Position numbers and translations under genes: made by a program. A model generated the notes under the pieces. That model was not told the DNA's origin. It searched no databases and saw nothing but the letters and a program-made list of their open reading frames with translations. Of a stretch of 64,000 nt of DNA, positions 12,693 through 21,531 are shown one piece after another. How positions within the stretch are numbered: position 1 is the stretch's first letter; each line of letters opens with the position of its first letter. The DNA comes from Paucibacter aquatile. Its GTDB lineage: Bacteria > Pseudomonadota > Gammaproteobacteria > Burkholderiales > Burkholderiaceae_C. The stretch is from NCBI RefSeq assembly GCF_002885975.1, contig NZ_POSP01000004.1, positions 496,001-560,000 on the forward strand, given 5' to 3'.

Positions 12693-14024
12693 ATGAGCCG
12701 CAAGTATTTCGGTACCGATGGGATTCGTGGCACGGTCGGCCAGGCGCCGATCACGCCCGACTTCATGTTGCGCTTGGGCCATGCGGTGGGCCAAGTGCTG
12801 CGCAAGCAGTCGAGCCGCCCCAGCGTCTTGATCGGCAAGGACACGCGTATTTCTGGCTACATGATCGAGTCGGCCCTGGAGGCCGGTTTTGCCTCGGCCG
12901 GCGTCGATGTTCAGCTGACTGGCCCGCTGCCCACGCCCGGGGTGGCTTACCTGACTCGCGCGCTGCGCCAGGATCTGGGTGTGGTGATCAGCGCTTCGCA
13001 CAATCCCTTTGCCGACAACGGCATCAAGTTCTTCTCGGCCAAGGGTGAAAAGCTGCCCGATGCCTGGGAACTGGCCGTCGAAGCGGCGCTCGACGAGCCG
13101 CCGACCTGGATTGATTCAGCCAATCTTGGCCGCGCTCGCCGCATCGGCGATGCGCGTGGTCGTTACATCGAGTTCTGCAAGAACAGCTTCGGCTCCGATT
13201 TGACCCTCAAGGGCATGAAGATCGTGGTCGATGCAGCGCATGGCGCGGCCTACCACGTGGCCCCTGATGTGTTCCACGAGCTGGGTGCCGAGGTCATCTC
13301 CATTGGCTGCAGCCCCGACGGTTTCAATATCAACGCCGGTTTCGGAGCCACTTCGCCCGCCGCCCTGGTCAAGGCCGTGCATGAGCACGGCGCGCACTAC
13401 GGCGTCGCGCTGGATGGTGACGCCGATCGCCTGCAACTGGTGGACGCACAAGGCCGCCTCTACAACGGTGACGAGTTGCTGTATGTGATGGTGGCCGATC
13501 GCCTGGGTCAGGGCCTGCGTGTGCCTGGCGCGGTGGGCACCTTGATGACCAATATGGCGGTCGAGCTGGCCCTGCGCTCGCGCGATGTGGACTTCGTCCG
13601 TGCCAAGGTCGGTGACCGTTATGTTTTGGAAGAGCTGAGCGCGCGCGGCTGGCAGCTGGGTGGCGAAGGCTCGGGCCATTTGCTGGCCCTGGACAAGCAC
13701 ACCACGGGCGATGGCATTGTCAGCGCTTTGCTGATTCTGCAGGCCGTCAGCCGCACCGGTCGCTCTTTGTCGGAGCATCTGGCAGACGTCACCTTGTTCC
13801 CGCAGACCATGATCAATGTGCGTTTGCAGCCGGGTCAGGATTGGCGCAGCAATGCCCGCCTGGCGCGCGAGCAAGCCGAGGTGACGGCTGAGCTCGGCGA
13901 CCGCGGCCGTGTGCTGATCCGCGCCTCCGGCACCGAGCCGCTTCTGCGGGTGATGGTGGAGGCCAGCGACGCGGCCTTGGCACAGCAAAGTGCTCAACGC
14001 TTGGCGGAGGCCGTCAAGGCCTGA
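12693..14024 (+). CDS. glmM: Phosphoglucosamine mutase
   Basis: Converts glucosamine-6-phosphate to glucosamine-1-phosphate for UDP-GlcNAc, peptidoglycan and LPS. The 443 residues match E. coli GlmM (445). The N-terminus KYFGTDGIRGTVG, the active serine loop VISASHNPFADNGIKFF (phosphoserine near residue 100), the metal-binding ALDGDADRL and the C-terminal phosphate-binding RASGTEPLLRVMVE are intact. The ATG at 12693 is preceded by AGGAGGG; an upstream in-frame GTG at 12621 lies in a non-similar stretch and is rejected. A bidirectional terminator follows. Confidence 0.97.
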   Translation: MSRKYFGTDGIRGTVGQAPITPDFMLRLGHAVGQVLRKQSSRPSVLIGKDTRISGYMIESALEAGFASAGVDVQLTGPLPTPGVAYLTRALRQDLGVVISASHNPFADNGIKFFSAKGEKLPDAWELAVEAALDEPPTWIDSANLGRARRIGDARGRYIEFCKNSFGSDLTLKGMKIVVDAAHGAAYHVAPDVFHELGAEVISIGCSPDGFNINAGFGATSPAALVKAVHEHGAHYGVALDGDADRLQLVDAQGRLYNGDELLYVMVADRLGQGLRVPGAVGTLMTNMAVELALRSRDVDFVRAKVGDRYVLEELSARGWQLGGEGSGHLLALDKHTTGDGIVSALLILQAVSRTGRSLSEHLADVTLFPQTMINVRLQPGQDWRSNARLAREQAEVTAELGDRGRVLIRASGTEPLLRVMVEASDAALAQQSAQRLAEAVKA

Positions 14025-14092
14025 TGTGATGATGGTTCGGGGCGGGTGTGCTGCAGTGTGTTGCATTTGCCCGAACCCTTGACGCTGAAATG

Positions 14093-14127
14093 AAAAGCCC
14101 CAGGTGACATGTCATCTGGGGCTTTTT
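14093..14127. terminator. Bidirectional terminator between glmM and the GT39-like gene
   Basis: AAAAGCCCCAG (14093-14103) pairs with CTGGGGCTTTTT (14116-14127), with TGACATGTCA forming the top. The A-tract on one side and T-tract on the other allow termination in both directions, fitting the convergent genes glmM and the one ending at 14153. Confidence 0.9.
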
Positions 14128-14152
14128 GCTTGATTGCCAGGCAGTGGTCGAT

Positions 14153-15850
14153 TCAGGGGCGCTTGAGAACCAAGAATCCGCCCGACTTGTCGGAAGGCCG
14201 ACTTACGGCCGCTACCACGCTCCAGCCGGAGGGAATCTCCTGACTGTTGCTCTGCAGCGCATGGCTGCAGCGGGTGTTTTGCAGGGAATGCTGAGCATCG
14301 ACCCTCCATCGGCCCTGGAACTGCAACGAGGCCAAGGTTGCCAGGGACTGATCCGGTGCTGCGACACAGTTGGCGTTCTGCGGCAGGTGAGCCCGCAAGC
14401 GCTCCACCAAGGGGCCGTTGCTGCGAATGAAATCCAGTGGCGGCAGCAACAAGGTCATGATCAAGAGCCAGCAAAGGGCCACGCCCCCGGCGGGCAGGAC
14501 CAAGCTCTTCCAAAGCGCATGCTGATGCCGGGCGGTGCGCCAACGAACCAGTGCGATCCATGCCGCAGTAGCCAATACGGCCAATACCAGGGCCAGTGCG
14601 CTGAAGCGTGGTTCGAACTCTTCACCCAAACCCAGGCGGCGCAGATTGGTCATGGGCGTGCGTGGCACACCCAGATGCATGGAGATGTAGTGCAGCCAGA
14701 ACAGCAATGTCCAGGCGCTGAAGAAGAACACCGAGAACCAGTCCATGGCTGCGGCGATGCCGCGCTGCAAGGTGGGCAACGCAAAACTGGCGAGCACTGC
14801 AAGCGCCGGCAAGCTCAACAACAAAGCGCGATCCGAGCCGCCCATCAGGATGCTGGTCAGCAGGGGGATCAGGGCGGCGATCAGTGGCAGAAGGATATGC
14901 CTGCCTTGCCAATGTGCACGCCAGCGCCACAGGGTCCAGAGGGCCATGGGCCAGACCGGCCAGCAGAACCAAGCCAGCAAATTGAGGGTGCGCAGCAACT
15001 GATCCAGATCCAATTCGCCTTTGATTCGCCAAGCCCAGGCATTGAATTCCCAGGCACTCATGGCGGCCAGACAGCCTGAAGCAAGCAGCCATAAGGTGAG
15101 GCTCCGCACTTCCAGATACCGCGAGCGCCGGCAAAGCCAGGCGCCAATGAGCGACAGCGCGAGCGCCACCGCGGGCGCGCCACTGGCTGCCAATATGGGG
15201 AGTGCTCCAAGAATCGCCCAGCGCGATTTGCTGGGGCGATAGGGGGCCGCGGCGAGGCCGTATAGGTAGAGGCTGACAGCCAGCAACTGCAGTAATTCGG
15301 GCGTGGTTTCGTGACCCAGTTGCAGCAGACCCAGGCTGGCGATCAAGGCAAGTAGGGCGCCATCGGCCAGTGAGCGGGCGTAATCGACGGCCTGTGCTTC
15401 CCCGCCAAATGCAAAGGCCACGGGTTGTGCTGCATCGGTGCGCGCCAGATGGAAGCTGCTGTACCAAACCAGCACCAGGACCAGCACCAGCATCAGTGCA
15501 TATGGCAGGCGCGCCGCGAAAGCAGCGTCGGCGAAAGGCAGGGCCTGGATGGCTGCCGCACCCACCCAGTAGGGCAGGGGGCCGCCTTCTGCCGGAATGC
15601 CCGCGATCGCAGGTTGCCACCATGGGGCGCTGCCTTGCGCAATGCTGGCCATGAAGCCAAAGGCGCTCAGGTCTGCATTGCGCCAGGGATCTCGGCCGAA
15701 CAGGCCAGGCAGCACATAGGCTGCGCAAAACAGCAGCAGTGCCAGGCGGGGCAGGCGCTGCGCACTTCGCTCGGCAACGATGGCAGGGGTGGGCAGGTTC
15801 ACGCGTGGAGCAGTTGGGTGCGAATGAAAGATGCCTGGATCATGCCGCAA
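14153..15850 (-). CDS. GT39/ArnT-like polytopic glycosyltransferase-family membrane protein
   Basis: Membrane protein of 565 residues with roughly eleven to thirteen hydrophobic segments. The first large loop carries GLFGRDPWRNADL followed by GIPAEGGPLPYW, the pattern expected for GT-C fold (GT39/PMT/ArnT-like) enzymes, where an acidic residue in this loop acts in catalysis. The C-terminal 90 residues form a soluble domain. Such enzymes move a sugar from a polyprenyl-phosphate donor onto lipid A, protein or glycan; the acceptor here is unknown. It is a single minus-strand gene with no sugar-modification neighbours, so only the family call is given. Confidence 0.7.
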   Translation of the reverse strand: MRHDPGIFHSHPTAPRVNLPTPAIVAERSAQRLPRLALLLFCAAYVLPGLFGRDPWRNADLSAFGFMASIAQGSAPWWQPAIAGIPAEGGPLPYWVGAAAIQALPFADAAFAARLPYALMLVLVLVLVWYSSFHLARTDAAQPVAFAFGGEAQAVDYARSLADGALLALIASLGLLQLGHETTPELLQLLAVSLYLYGLAAAPYRPSKSRWAILGALPILAASGAPAVALALSLIGAWLCRRSRYLEVRSLTLWLLASGCLAAMSAWEFNAWAWRIKGELDLDQLLRTLNLLAWFCWPVWPMALWTLWRWRAHWQGRHILLPLIAALIPLLTSILMGGSDRALLLSLPALAVLASFALPTLQRGIAAAMDWFSVFFFSAWTLLFWLHYISMHLGVPRTPMTNLRRLGLGEEFEPRFSALALVLAVLATAAWIALVRWRTARHQHALWKSLVLPAGGVALCWLLIMTLLLPPLDFIRSNGPLVERLRAHLPQNANCVAAPDQSLATLASLQFQGRWRVDAQHSLQNTRCSHALQSNSQEIPSGWSVVAAVSRPSDKSGGFLVLKRP

Positions 15851-15933
15851 AGCTGTGATGGCAGCGAGGCGCGCGTCTTGCGAAGCTGAGCGTGTGGGGC
15901 GAGGGCTGCACGGGGCTTGGCGAAGCGGGCATG

Positions 15934-15955
15934 AAAAAAGGCAGCCAGAGCTGCC
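15934..15955 (-). terminator. Rho-independent terminator of rpmE2
   Basis: On the minus strand GGCAGC, loop TCTG and GCTGCC are followed by six T residues (15939-15934). It lies 40 bases downstream of the rpmE2 stop. Confidence 0.9.
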
Positions 15956-15994
15956 TTCCTGTACCGAGAACCCGAAGTCCGGGTCGAGTCGGAT

Positions 15995-16252
15995 TTACTT
16001 CTTGGCGAAACCGGCAAACTTGTTGCGGAACTTCTCGACGCGGCCGCCCAGGTTGTCGATGCTCTTTTGCTGGCCGGTGTAGAAGGGGTGCGATTCGCTG
16101 GTGGTTTCCAGCTTGACCAGCGGCACTTCGCGGCCGTCGTCCAGCGTGATGGTTTCCTTGCTGCTCACGGTCGAACGCGTGATGAACTTGAAACCATTGG
16201 ATTGATCCACGAAGCAAACGTCGCGGTAATTCGGGTGAATGCCGTCTTTCAT
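15995..16252 (-). CDS. rpmE2: 50S ribosomal protein L31, type B (zinc-free)
   Basis: 85-residue L31 beginning MKDGIHPNYRDVCFVDQSNG, the type B signature. The CxxC zinc ligands of type A L31 are absent; only one cysteine is present. Type B forms often replace type A when zinc is scarce, and some species have only this form; the window cannot say which applies. The ATG at 16252 is chosen by family length over an upstream in-frame ATG. It is the third gene of the minus-strand trxA-rho-rpmE2 series, but has its own extended -10 promoter and terminator. Confidence 0.95.
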   Translation of the reverse strand: MKDGIHPNYRDVCFVDQSNGFKFITRSTVSSKETITLDDGREVPLVKLETTSESHPFYTGQQKSIDNLGGRVEKFRNKFAGFAKK

Positions 16253-16291
16253 GAGAGACCTCTCGCTTTGCGCTGACGTGCCGGGAGCCAT

Positions 16292-16306
16292 GTCGCACCA
16301 TGCGAC
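16292..16306 (-). promoter_or_regulatory. Inverted repeat in the rpmE2 leader
   Basis: GTCGCA (16292-16297) and TGCGAC (16301-16306) are perfect arms around a three-base spacer. It lies between the putative promoter and the rpmE2 start, inside the predicted leader mRNA, so it could be an operator or a small leader hairpin. Confidence 0.35.
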
Positions 16307-16334
16307 GCACTTTCCGACAGCGACAAAAACGCGG

Positions 16335-16343
16335 ATTGTAGCA
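16335..16343 (-). promoter_or_regulatory. Extended -10 promoter of rpmE2
   Basis: On the minus strand the sequence reads TGCTACAAT, an extended -10 (TGn plus TACAAT). It would start transcription about 75 nt before the rpmE2 ATG. No good -35 is visible, which extended -10 promoters tolerate. Confidence 0.55.
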
Positions 16344-16457
16344 AAATTTTTCAGGGCGACCGTTTGAAGGTGCCCGTCGGCCCACCGAAACCAGCGGGCC
16401 GGGTGTCCACCGCCGCAGCATGCCGCGGCCGTCCCTGCGCCGGCAGGGGCTGGAGAA

Positions 16458-17723
16458 TCAACCGCCGCGACGCATCATGTCGAAGAAATCGAGGTTGTTC
16501 TTGGTGGACTTCATCTTGTCCAGCACGAACTCCATCGCCTCGATCTCGTCCATGTTGTAGAGCAGCTTGCGCAAGATCCAGCTCTTTTGCAGGATCTCGG
16601 GCTTGAGCAGCAGTTCTTCGCGGCGGGTGCCGGACTTGTTGATCAAGATCGAAGGGTAGACGCGCTTTTCGGCCATGCGGCGATCCAGATGGATTTCGCA
16701 GTTGCCGGTGCCCTTGAACTCTTCGTAGATCACTTCGTCCATGCGGCTGCCGGTGTCGATCAGCGCAGTGCCGATGATGGTCAGCGAGCCGCCTTCTTCC
16801 ACCTTGCGCGCAGCGCCGAAGAAGCGCTTGGGGCGCTGCAGGGCGTTGGCGTCCACGCCGCCGGTCAGCACCTTGCCGGAGGAGGGCAGGACGTTGTTGT
16901 AGGCGCGAGCCAGGCGGGTGATGGAGTCCAGCAGGATGATCACATCCTTCTTGAGCTCGACCAGGCGCTTGGCGCGCTCGATCACCATCTCGGCCACCTG
17001 CACGTGGCGGGCGGCGGGCTCGTCGAAGGTGGAGCTGATCACTTCACCGCGCACGGTGCGGATCATCTCGGTCACTTCTTCGGGGCGCTCGTCCACCAGC
17101 AGCACGATCAGGTGAGACTCGGGATGATTGGCGACCAGCGCATGCGCGATGCTCTTCATCATCTCGGTCTTGCCGGTCTTGGGCTGGGCGACAATCAGAG
17201 CGCGCTGCCCTTTGCCGATCGGCGCGATCAGGTCAATGATGCGGCCGGTGACGTTTTCTTCGCCCTTGAAGTTGTCTCGTTCGAGCTTGAACTGTTCGCG
17301 CGGGAACAGCGGCGTCAAGTTCTCGAACATGATCTTGTGCTTACTCTCCTCGGGCGTCAGTTCGTTGACGCGGTCAACCTTGACCAGGGCAAAGTAGCGC
17401 TCGCCGTCCTTGGGCACGCGCACTTCGCCTTCGATCATGTCGCCGGTGTGGAGGTTGAAGCGGCGGATCTGGCTGGGGCTCAGGTAGATGTCATCGGTCG
17501 ACGCCATATAGCTGTCGTCGATGGATCGCAGGAAGCCAAAGCCATCCGGCAGCACTTCGAGCACGCCGTTGCCGAACACTTGTTCGCCGGCTTTGGCGCG
17601 CTTTTTCATGATCGCAAACATCAACTCCTGCTTGCGCATGCGAGCGACGTTGTCGATCTCCAGCGCCTCGCCCATCTTGATGAGCTCGGAGACGTGAAGC
17701 GCTTTCAGTTCGGAAAGATGCAT
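16458..17723 (-). CDS. rho: Transcription termination factor Rho
   Basis: Hexameric RNA-dependent ATPase that ends transcripts at rut sites. The 421 residues (E. coli 419) start MHLSELKALHVSELIKMGE, the N-terminal helical domain. Next come the cold-shock-like RNA-binding domain with GFGFLRS, Walker A PKTGKT, Walker B VIILLDSITRLARAYN and the R-loop region, ending FDMMRRGG. It is complete. It lies downstream of trxA on the same strand, as in E. coli, with a 262-bp gap containing a long-range hairpin that may be involved in its expression. Confidence 0.97.
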   Translation of the reverse strand: MHLSELKALHVSELIKMGEALEIDNVARMRKQELMFAIMKKRAKAGEQVFGNGVLEVLPDGFGFLRSIDDSYMASTDDIYLSPSQIRRFNLHTGDMIEGEVRVPKDGERYFALVKVDRVNELTPEESKHKIMFENLTPLFPREQFKLERDNFKGEENVTGRIIDLIAPIGKGQRALIVAQPKTGKTEMMKSIAHALVANHPESHLIVLLVDERPEEVTEMIRTVRGEVISSTFDEPAARHVQVAEMVIERAKRLVELKKDVIILLDSITRLARAYNNVLPSSGKVLTGGVDANALQRPKRFFGAARKVEEGGSLTIIGTALIDTGSRMDEVIYEEFKGTGNCEIHLDRRMAEKRVYPSILINKSGTRREELLLKPEILQKSWILRKLLYNMDEIEAMEFVLDKMKSTKNNLDFFDMMRRGG

Positions 17724-17922
17724 GGGTGAACACCCGGTAGGTCGTCAGGGTCCTGCCAAGGACCGGGGACTTAAAACTTCAGCGGCAAGCGCACATTGCC
17801 CTGCAAGCCACGCCAACGGCACAGAATCAGTCAGCGAAACCGCGAAACAAAAAACGAGGGAGCTTGGGCGCCGAGTCCACGCGCCAGAGCCGTCGATGCG
17901 GCCAGGGCGTGTTGGCAATTCA

Positions 17923-17974
17923 CTGTTGCCGGGAGCCAGGAAACCGAGAGGATTCGATATGTCCCCGGCAACAG
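17923..17974 (-). repeat. 11-bp inverted repeat between trxA and rho
   Basis: CTGTTGCCGGG (17923-17933) and CCCGGCAACAG (17964-17974) are perfect 11-bp arms around 30 bases. On the minus strand the hairpin begins about 11 nt after the trxA stop and about 200 nt before rho. There is no U-tract, so it is not a simple intrinsic terminator. It could protect the trxA 3' end or take part in rho autoregulation. Confidence 0.5.
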
Positions 17975-17985
17975 ATTGAAGGAGA

Positions 17986-18315
17986 TTATAGGTTAGCGTC
18001 CAGGAAGGCCGTCAATTGGGCCTTGGACAAAGCGCCGACCTTGGTGGCGGCCAGCTGGCCGTCTTTGAACAGCATCAGGGTCGGGATGCCCCGGATGCCG
18101 AACTTGGCGGGCACTTCGCGGTTTTCGTCCACGTTCATCTTGGTGATTTGCAGGCGATCGCCATAGTCCTTGGACACTTCGTCCAGGATGGGGGCAATCA
18201 TCTTGCAGGGGCCGCACCATTCGGCCCAGTAGTCCACCAGCACGGGCTTGCCGGCTTGGATCACATCGGCGTCAAAGGATGCGTCGGAAATGTGTTTGAT
18301 CAGTTCGCTGCTCAT
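17986..18315 (-). CDS. trxA: Thioredoxin
   Basis: Small cytoplasmic disulfide reductase of 109 residues (E. coli 109) with the active site WAEWCGPCKMIAP and the cis-proline segment RGIPTLMLF. The ATG at 18315 (MSSELIKHISDASFD) matches the family start; the frame is open upstream but without similarity. Downstream on the same strand is rho, the conserved trxA-rho arrangement. The promoter must lie in the roughly 335-bp gap shared with tRNA-Pro. Confidence 0.97.
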   Translation of the reverse strand: MSSELIKHISDASFDADVIQAGKPVLVDYWAEWCGPCKMIAPILDEVSKDYGDRLQITKMNVDENREVPAKFGIRGIPTLMLFKDGQLAATKVGALSKAQLTAFLDANL

Positions 18316-18650
18316 GGAGTGTCCTTGGACGGGGTCTCGGCAGGGCTGCCGACAAAAAGGCCAGACGTGGCTGACTTGAGTGTCGTTGGATTTTGACACA
18401 AAGGACTTGGGGTCGTGACGATGGGGCCATGGTGGAACGGTCGGCTTCACGTGCTCGCGAATCAGCGCAACGACTTGTGTTCTGCGCTTGCCTTCTGATC
18501 CTTGGCTGCTGGGTCGCTAACGTGAAAACAACTCGGAGGTTTTTTGGGGGGCATGAATTCGGCAATGGCGTGTTGCTTGCAGTGGCCCGGAAGAAGTTTT
18601 GGAGTTTTCTCGGGAGCGCTTGAAATCCAGGCTAGAATGGCCGTCTTCGT
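18316..18650. other. Intergenic region between trxA and tRNA-Pro (335 bp)
   Basis: This should hold the minus-strand trxA promoter and the plus-strand tRNA-Pro promoter. A TAGAAT -10 hexamer at 18633-18638 is correctly placed for tRNA-Pro transcription. A G-rich run (TTTTTTGGGGGGC, about 18541-18553) is notable but unexplained. No gene is supported: a 35-codon frame from 18552 runs into the tRNA. Confidence 0.5.
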
Positions 18651-18727
18651 CGGGGCGTAGCGCAGCCTGGTAGCGCATCTGCTTTGGGAGCAGAGGGTCG
18701 CGAGTTCGAATCCCGCCGCCCCGACCA
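18651..18727 (+). tRNA. tRNA-Pro (anticodon TGG)
   Basis: A 77-nt cloverleaf. The acceptor stem CGGGGCG pairs with CGCCCCG, the anticodon stem TCTGC/GCAGA closes the loop TTTGGGA with anticodon TGG, the T-arm carries GTTCGAATC, and the CCA end is encoded. The sequence closely resembles E. coli tRNA-Pro(TGG). Confidence 0.96.
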
Positions 18728-18743
18728 AGATCCTTATCGAATA

Positions 18744-18777
18744 CCCGTTGCAAGCGTGAGTTTGCAGCGGGTTTTTT
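18744..18777 (+). terminator. Rho-independent terminator of tRNA-Pro
   Basis: CCCGTTGCAA (18744-18753) pairs with TTGCAGCGGG (18762-18771) with one G-U pair, followed by six T residues. It lies 17 nt after the tRNA. Confidence 0.9.
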
Positions 18778-18925
18778 GTTTGTGCTGGAGAAAGGTAAGG
18801 CAGTCGTATTTGACACCGGGGTTTGTGCGCCCTGGGTTAGCGCGACTTCTCCGGCCGCAGCTCAAACCACAGAATTGCGCGCGACTGGGCTTGATCGAGC
18901 CCGCCCTTCAACATGACTTGATGCC

Positions 18926-20914
18926 ATGGCTATCCAACAACTGACCGAAGAGCAAATCCAGACCTGGACTCGCGCCCAAAAGGACGAGTGGTGGTTCAAG
19001 AACATCTTCCGCGGCGACATGCCGCAGCTGACCCTGCGATCTGCCCTGACGGGTTTCTTGCTCGGCGCCGTTCTGGCAGCCACCGCGCTCTATGTGGGCG
19101 GCAAGACCGGCATCGGCATCGGCGTGGGGCTGACCGCGGTGATTCTGTCGTTTGGCTTGTTTCGGGCCTTGCACGCTTCGGGTCTGGCCAAGGACTACAC
19201 CATCCTCGAGAACAACTGCACGCAGTCGATCGCGACTGCGGCGGGCTATGTGGTGGCGCCGCTCTACACCAGCTTGGCAGCCTATATGTTGATCACGGGC
19301 CGCATCATTCCTTGGTGGCAGATGATCATTTGGATGGCAGTGACATCCATTCTTGGCGTGCTGGTGGCTTTCCCCATGAAGCGGCGCTTCATCAATGAAG
19401 ATCAGCTGCCTTTTCCCGAGGGCCGTGCCAGCGGCGTGGTGCTGGATGCGCTCTACATGGGCGACGCAGCGACGGGTGTGTTCAAGGCGCGTTTGCTGAC
19501 CCTGGTGGCCGGTGGCACTGCGCTCTATCAAGCCGTGGTCAGTGATGGCTGGATGAAGTTGATCCAGTTCAAGATCCTGCGCATGGATCAGTGGGCCGGC
19601 ATGAAAGAGCCTTGGCATTTGCATGAACGTCTGGACACCTACTACTACCAAGCCGCAGCCAAGGCGGAGTGGTGGATCCCGAAGATTCTGGGTACGGATT
19701 TCCGCGTCTTGGGCCTGCGCCTGACGCTGGACGCCGCCATGATCGGTGTCGGCGGTCTGATGGGCATTGCGATCGCAACCAGTTGCTTGCTCGGTGCCTT
19801 CATCAACTTCGTCATCCTTGCACCGATGATGATTCAGCTCGGCGATATTGCGCCGCGCGTGTCGCCCAGTGGGGCACTGGTGCCGCTTTCGCGCGCCGAG
19901 ATCGTCAACCAGTGGTCGCTGTGGTGGGGGGTCACCATCATGGTGGTGGGCTCGCTGACCAGCCTGCTGGCCAAACCTGAGCTGATCACCAGTCTGTTCA
20001 AAGGCAAGAAGAAGGGCGCGGCTGTGGCGTCCACGGGCCCGGATCTGCTGGCCGGTATCGAAGTGCCGCTGTGGATCTCCTATGTCGGCGTTCCCGTGTT
20101 CAGCGTGCTGGGCGCCTGGGTCACGCACCTGTTCTTTGGTGTGCCCATGTTCCTGGCCTTGGTGTCCTTACCCTTGATCTTTGTGCTGACGGTCATCTGC
20201 ACCAACTCGATGGCCTTGACCTCGTGGACGCCGACCGGGGCCCTGTCCAAGATCACCCAGTTCACCATGGGCGCAATCGACCGGACCAATCCCGCCAGCA
20301 ATTTGCTGCCGGCCGGCATGACCTCGGAGATTGCCTCCAACGCCGCCAATCTGCTGTCGGACATCAAGCCGGGCTACATGCTCGGCGGCAAGCCGCGCCA
20401 CCAGGCCATTGGTCACATCATCGGCATCTTCGCGGGCTTGCTGGCCTGTGTGCCCCTGTACTTCCTGCTCTTCTTGCCGGCCGATGCCAACGGCGTGCGC
20501 TCGGTCTCGACCCTGGTGTCTGAGCAGTTCGCCATGCCGGGCGCCTTGCAGTGGAAGGGCGTGGCCGAGTTGATTGCGCGCGGCTTCAATGGCTTCCCGA
20601 CCTCGGCTCTGATTGCCATGGCTGTGGCAGCCATCAGCGCCATCGTCATCGAGGTGCTGCGCATCGTCACCAAGGGCCGCTTCCCGCTGTCGGCTGTGTC
20701 CATTGGCTTGGGCGTGGTGTTGCCGCCCGAGTCGGTGTTTGCCATGTGGGTGGGTGCAATGCTGTTCTGGGTCATGGGCCTGCGCCACAAGAGTGTGAGC
20801 AGCCCCGGTCACCGCATTTGGGTGGAAGGTTGCGAACCGATCTGTGCGGGCCTGATCTCGGGCGCGGCCTTGATGGGAATTGGCAACTCCATCGTCAATG
20901 TGATCATGAATTGA
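18926..20914 (+). CDS. OPT family oligopeptide transporter
   Basis: Polytopic transporter of 662 residues in the OPT family, which moves peptides or metal chelates with protons. The N-terminal segment LRSALTGFLLGAVLAATALYVGGKTG, the conserved NNCTQSIATAAGY stretch (near residue 95) and LPFPEGRASGVVL are characteristic of bacterial OPT proteins. About 14-16 hydrophobic segments are present. The ATG at 18926 follows ATGACTTG with no strong ribosome-binding site. TTGACA at 18810-18815 may be a -35 box but the -10 is poor. Substrate cannot be read from sequence. The gene stands alone between two tRNAs. Confidence 0.9.
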   Translation: MAIQQLTEEQIQTWTRAQKDEWWFKNIFRGDMPQLTLRSALTGFLLGAVLAATALYVGGKTGIGIGVGLTAVILSFGLFRALHASGLAKDYTILENNCTQSIATAAGYVVAPLYTSLAAYMLITGRIIPWWQMIIWMAVTSILGVLVAFPMKRRFINEDQLPFPEGRASGVVLDALYMGDAATGVFKARLLTLVAGGTALYQAVVSDGWMKLIQFKILRMDQWAGMKEPWHLHERLDTYYYQAAAKAEWWIPKILGTDFRVLGLRLTLDAAMIGVGGLMGIAIATSCLLGAFINFVILAPMMIQLGDIAPRVSPSGALVPLSRAEIVNQWSLWWGVTIMVVGSLTSLLAKPELITSLFKGKKKGAAVASTGPDLLAGIEVPLWISYVGVPVFSVLGAWVTHLFFGVPMFLALVSLPLIFVLTVICTNSMALTSWTPTGALSKITQFTMGAIDRTNPASNLLPAGMTSEIASNAANLLSDIKPGYMLGGKPRHQAIGHIIGIFAGLLACVPLYFLLFLPADANGVRSVSTLVSEQFAMPGALQWKGVAELIARGFNGFPTSALIAMAVAAISAIVIEVLRIVTKGRFPLSAVSIGLGVVLPPESVFAMWVGAMLFWVMGLRHKSVSSPGHRIWVEGCEPICAGLISGAALMGIGNSIVNVIMN

Positions 20915-21097
20915 TGGTGGGGCCTCGGCGGCGGCGCACTCGCGCGGCCTCCCAGGCCCATGGCACAATCGCGGCCCCCGGAGCCTCGATTCGGGTACTG
21001 CTACAGCTCAGACCTCAATTTGTTTGGGTGGCCTCGTGGCAGCCTTGCCGGGGCTCCTTGCCAGGGTTGGCGTCGATCGGCGCCGTGCCCTGGTCGA

Positions 21098-21174
21098 CCG
21101 ACCATAGCTCAACTGGATAGAGCACCCGCCTTCTAAGCGGGCGGTTGCAAGTTCGATTCTTGCTGGTCGGGCCA
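21098..21174 (+). tRNA. tRNA-Arg (anticodon TCT)
   Basis: A 77-nt cloverleaf. The acceptor stem CCGACCA pairs with TGGTCGG, the discriminator is G and CCA is encoded. The D-arm is GCTC...GAGC. The anticodon stem CCCGC/GCGGG encloses CTTCTAA with anticodon TCT, which reads AGA/AGG. The T-arm is GCAAG TTCGATT CTTGC. No terminator is seen directly after it. Confidence 0.96.
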
Positions 21175-21495
21175 ATCTTCTTTCTCGCAGCCATGTTGCG
21201 CCGCACTCCCCTTCCTGTGTGGTGGATGTCCGCGTTGGCGTGCCGGGCTGATTGCGGTTTCAGTGGCTGAAGCGGGCGGATCTTGCGATGTTTCGCTCCT
21301 GTACTGTTCTTGTTTCGAAGCCAGCGACGCTGCCTTGCAAAGCAAGAATGGATTTGCGGGCTGACAAGCTGGCGCATCTTTTTGAATCACGCTTGTTCCC
21401 GGCGTTCTAGGGTTTTCCTGAACCTTGCTTTCCTTTGAATTCCCGCTTTAACGCTGATTTCCTGCATTTGGGCCAGAGATTTCGCGTTGCAAGGA
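21175..21495. other. Gene-free stretch after tRNA-Arg
   Basis: I see no credible coding region, repeat or terminator in these 321 bases. Short open frames here show no similarity and poor codon use. The composition is more AT-rich than the flanking genes. It leads into the promoter of the putative small RNA. Confidence 0.5.
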
Positions 21496-21525
21496 TTGCA
21501 TCCTGCGCGTTACCAAACGTAAAGT
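21496..21525 (+). promoter_or_regulatory. Putative sigma-70 promoter of the orphan small RNA
   Basis: TTGCAT (21496-21501) and TAAAGT (21520-21525) are separated by 18 bp. An inverted repeat GGAT/ATCC overlaps the -35 region. Transcription would begin near 21532. Confidence 0.4.
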
Positions 21526-21531
21526 AGAGTC

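Noticed and set aside
18552..18660. 35-codon frame starting ATG after a GGAGG and G-run
   Set aside because: It ends inside the tRNA-Pro gene, so it cannot be a normal gene.
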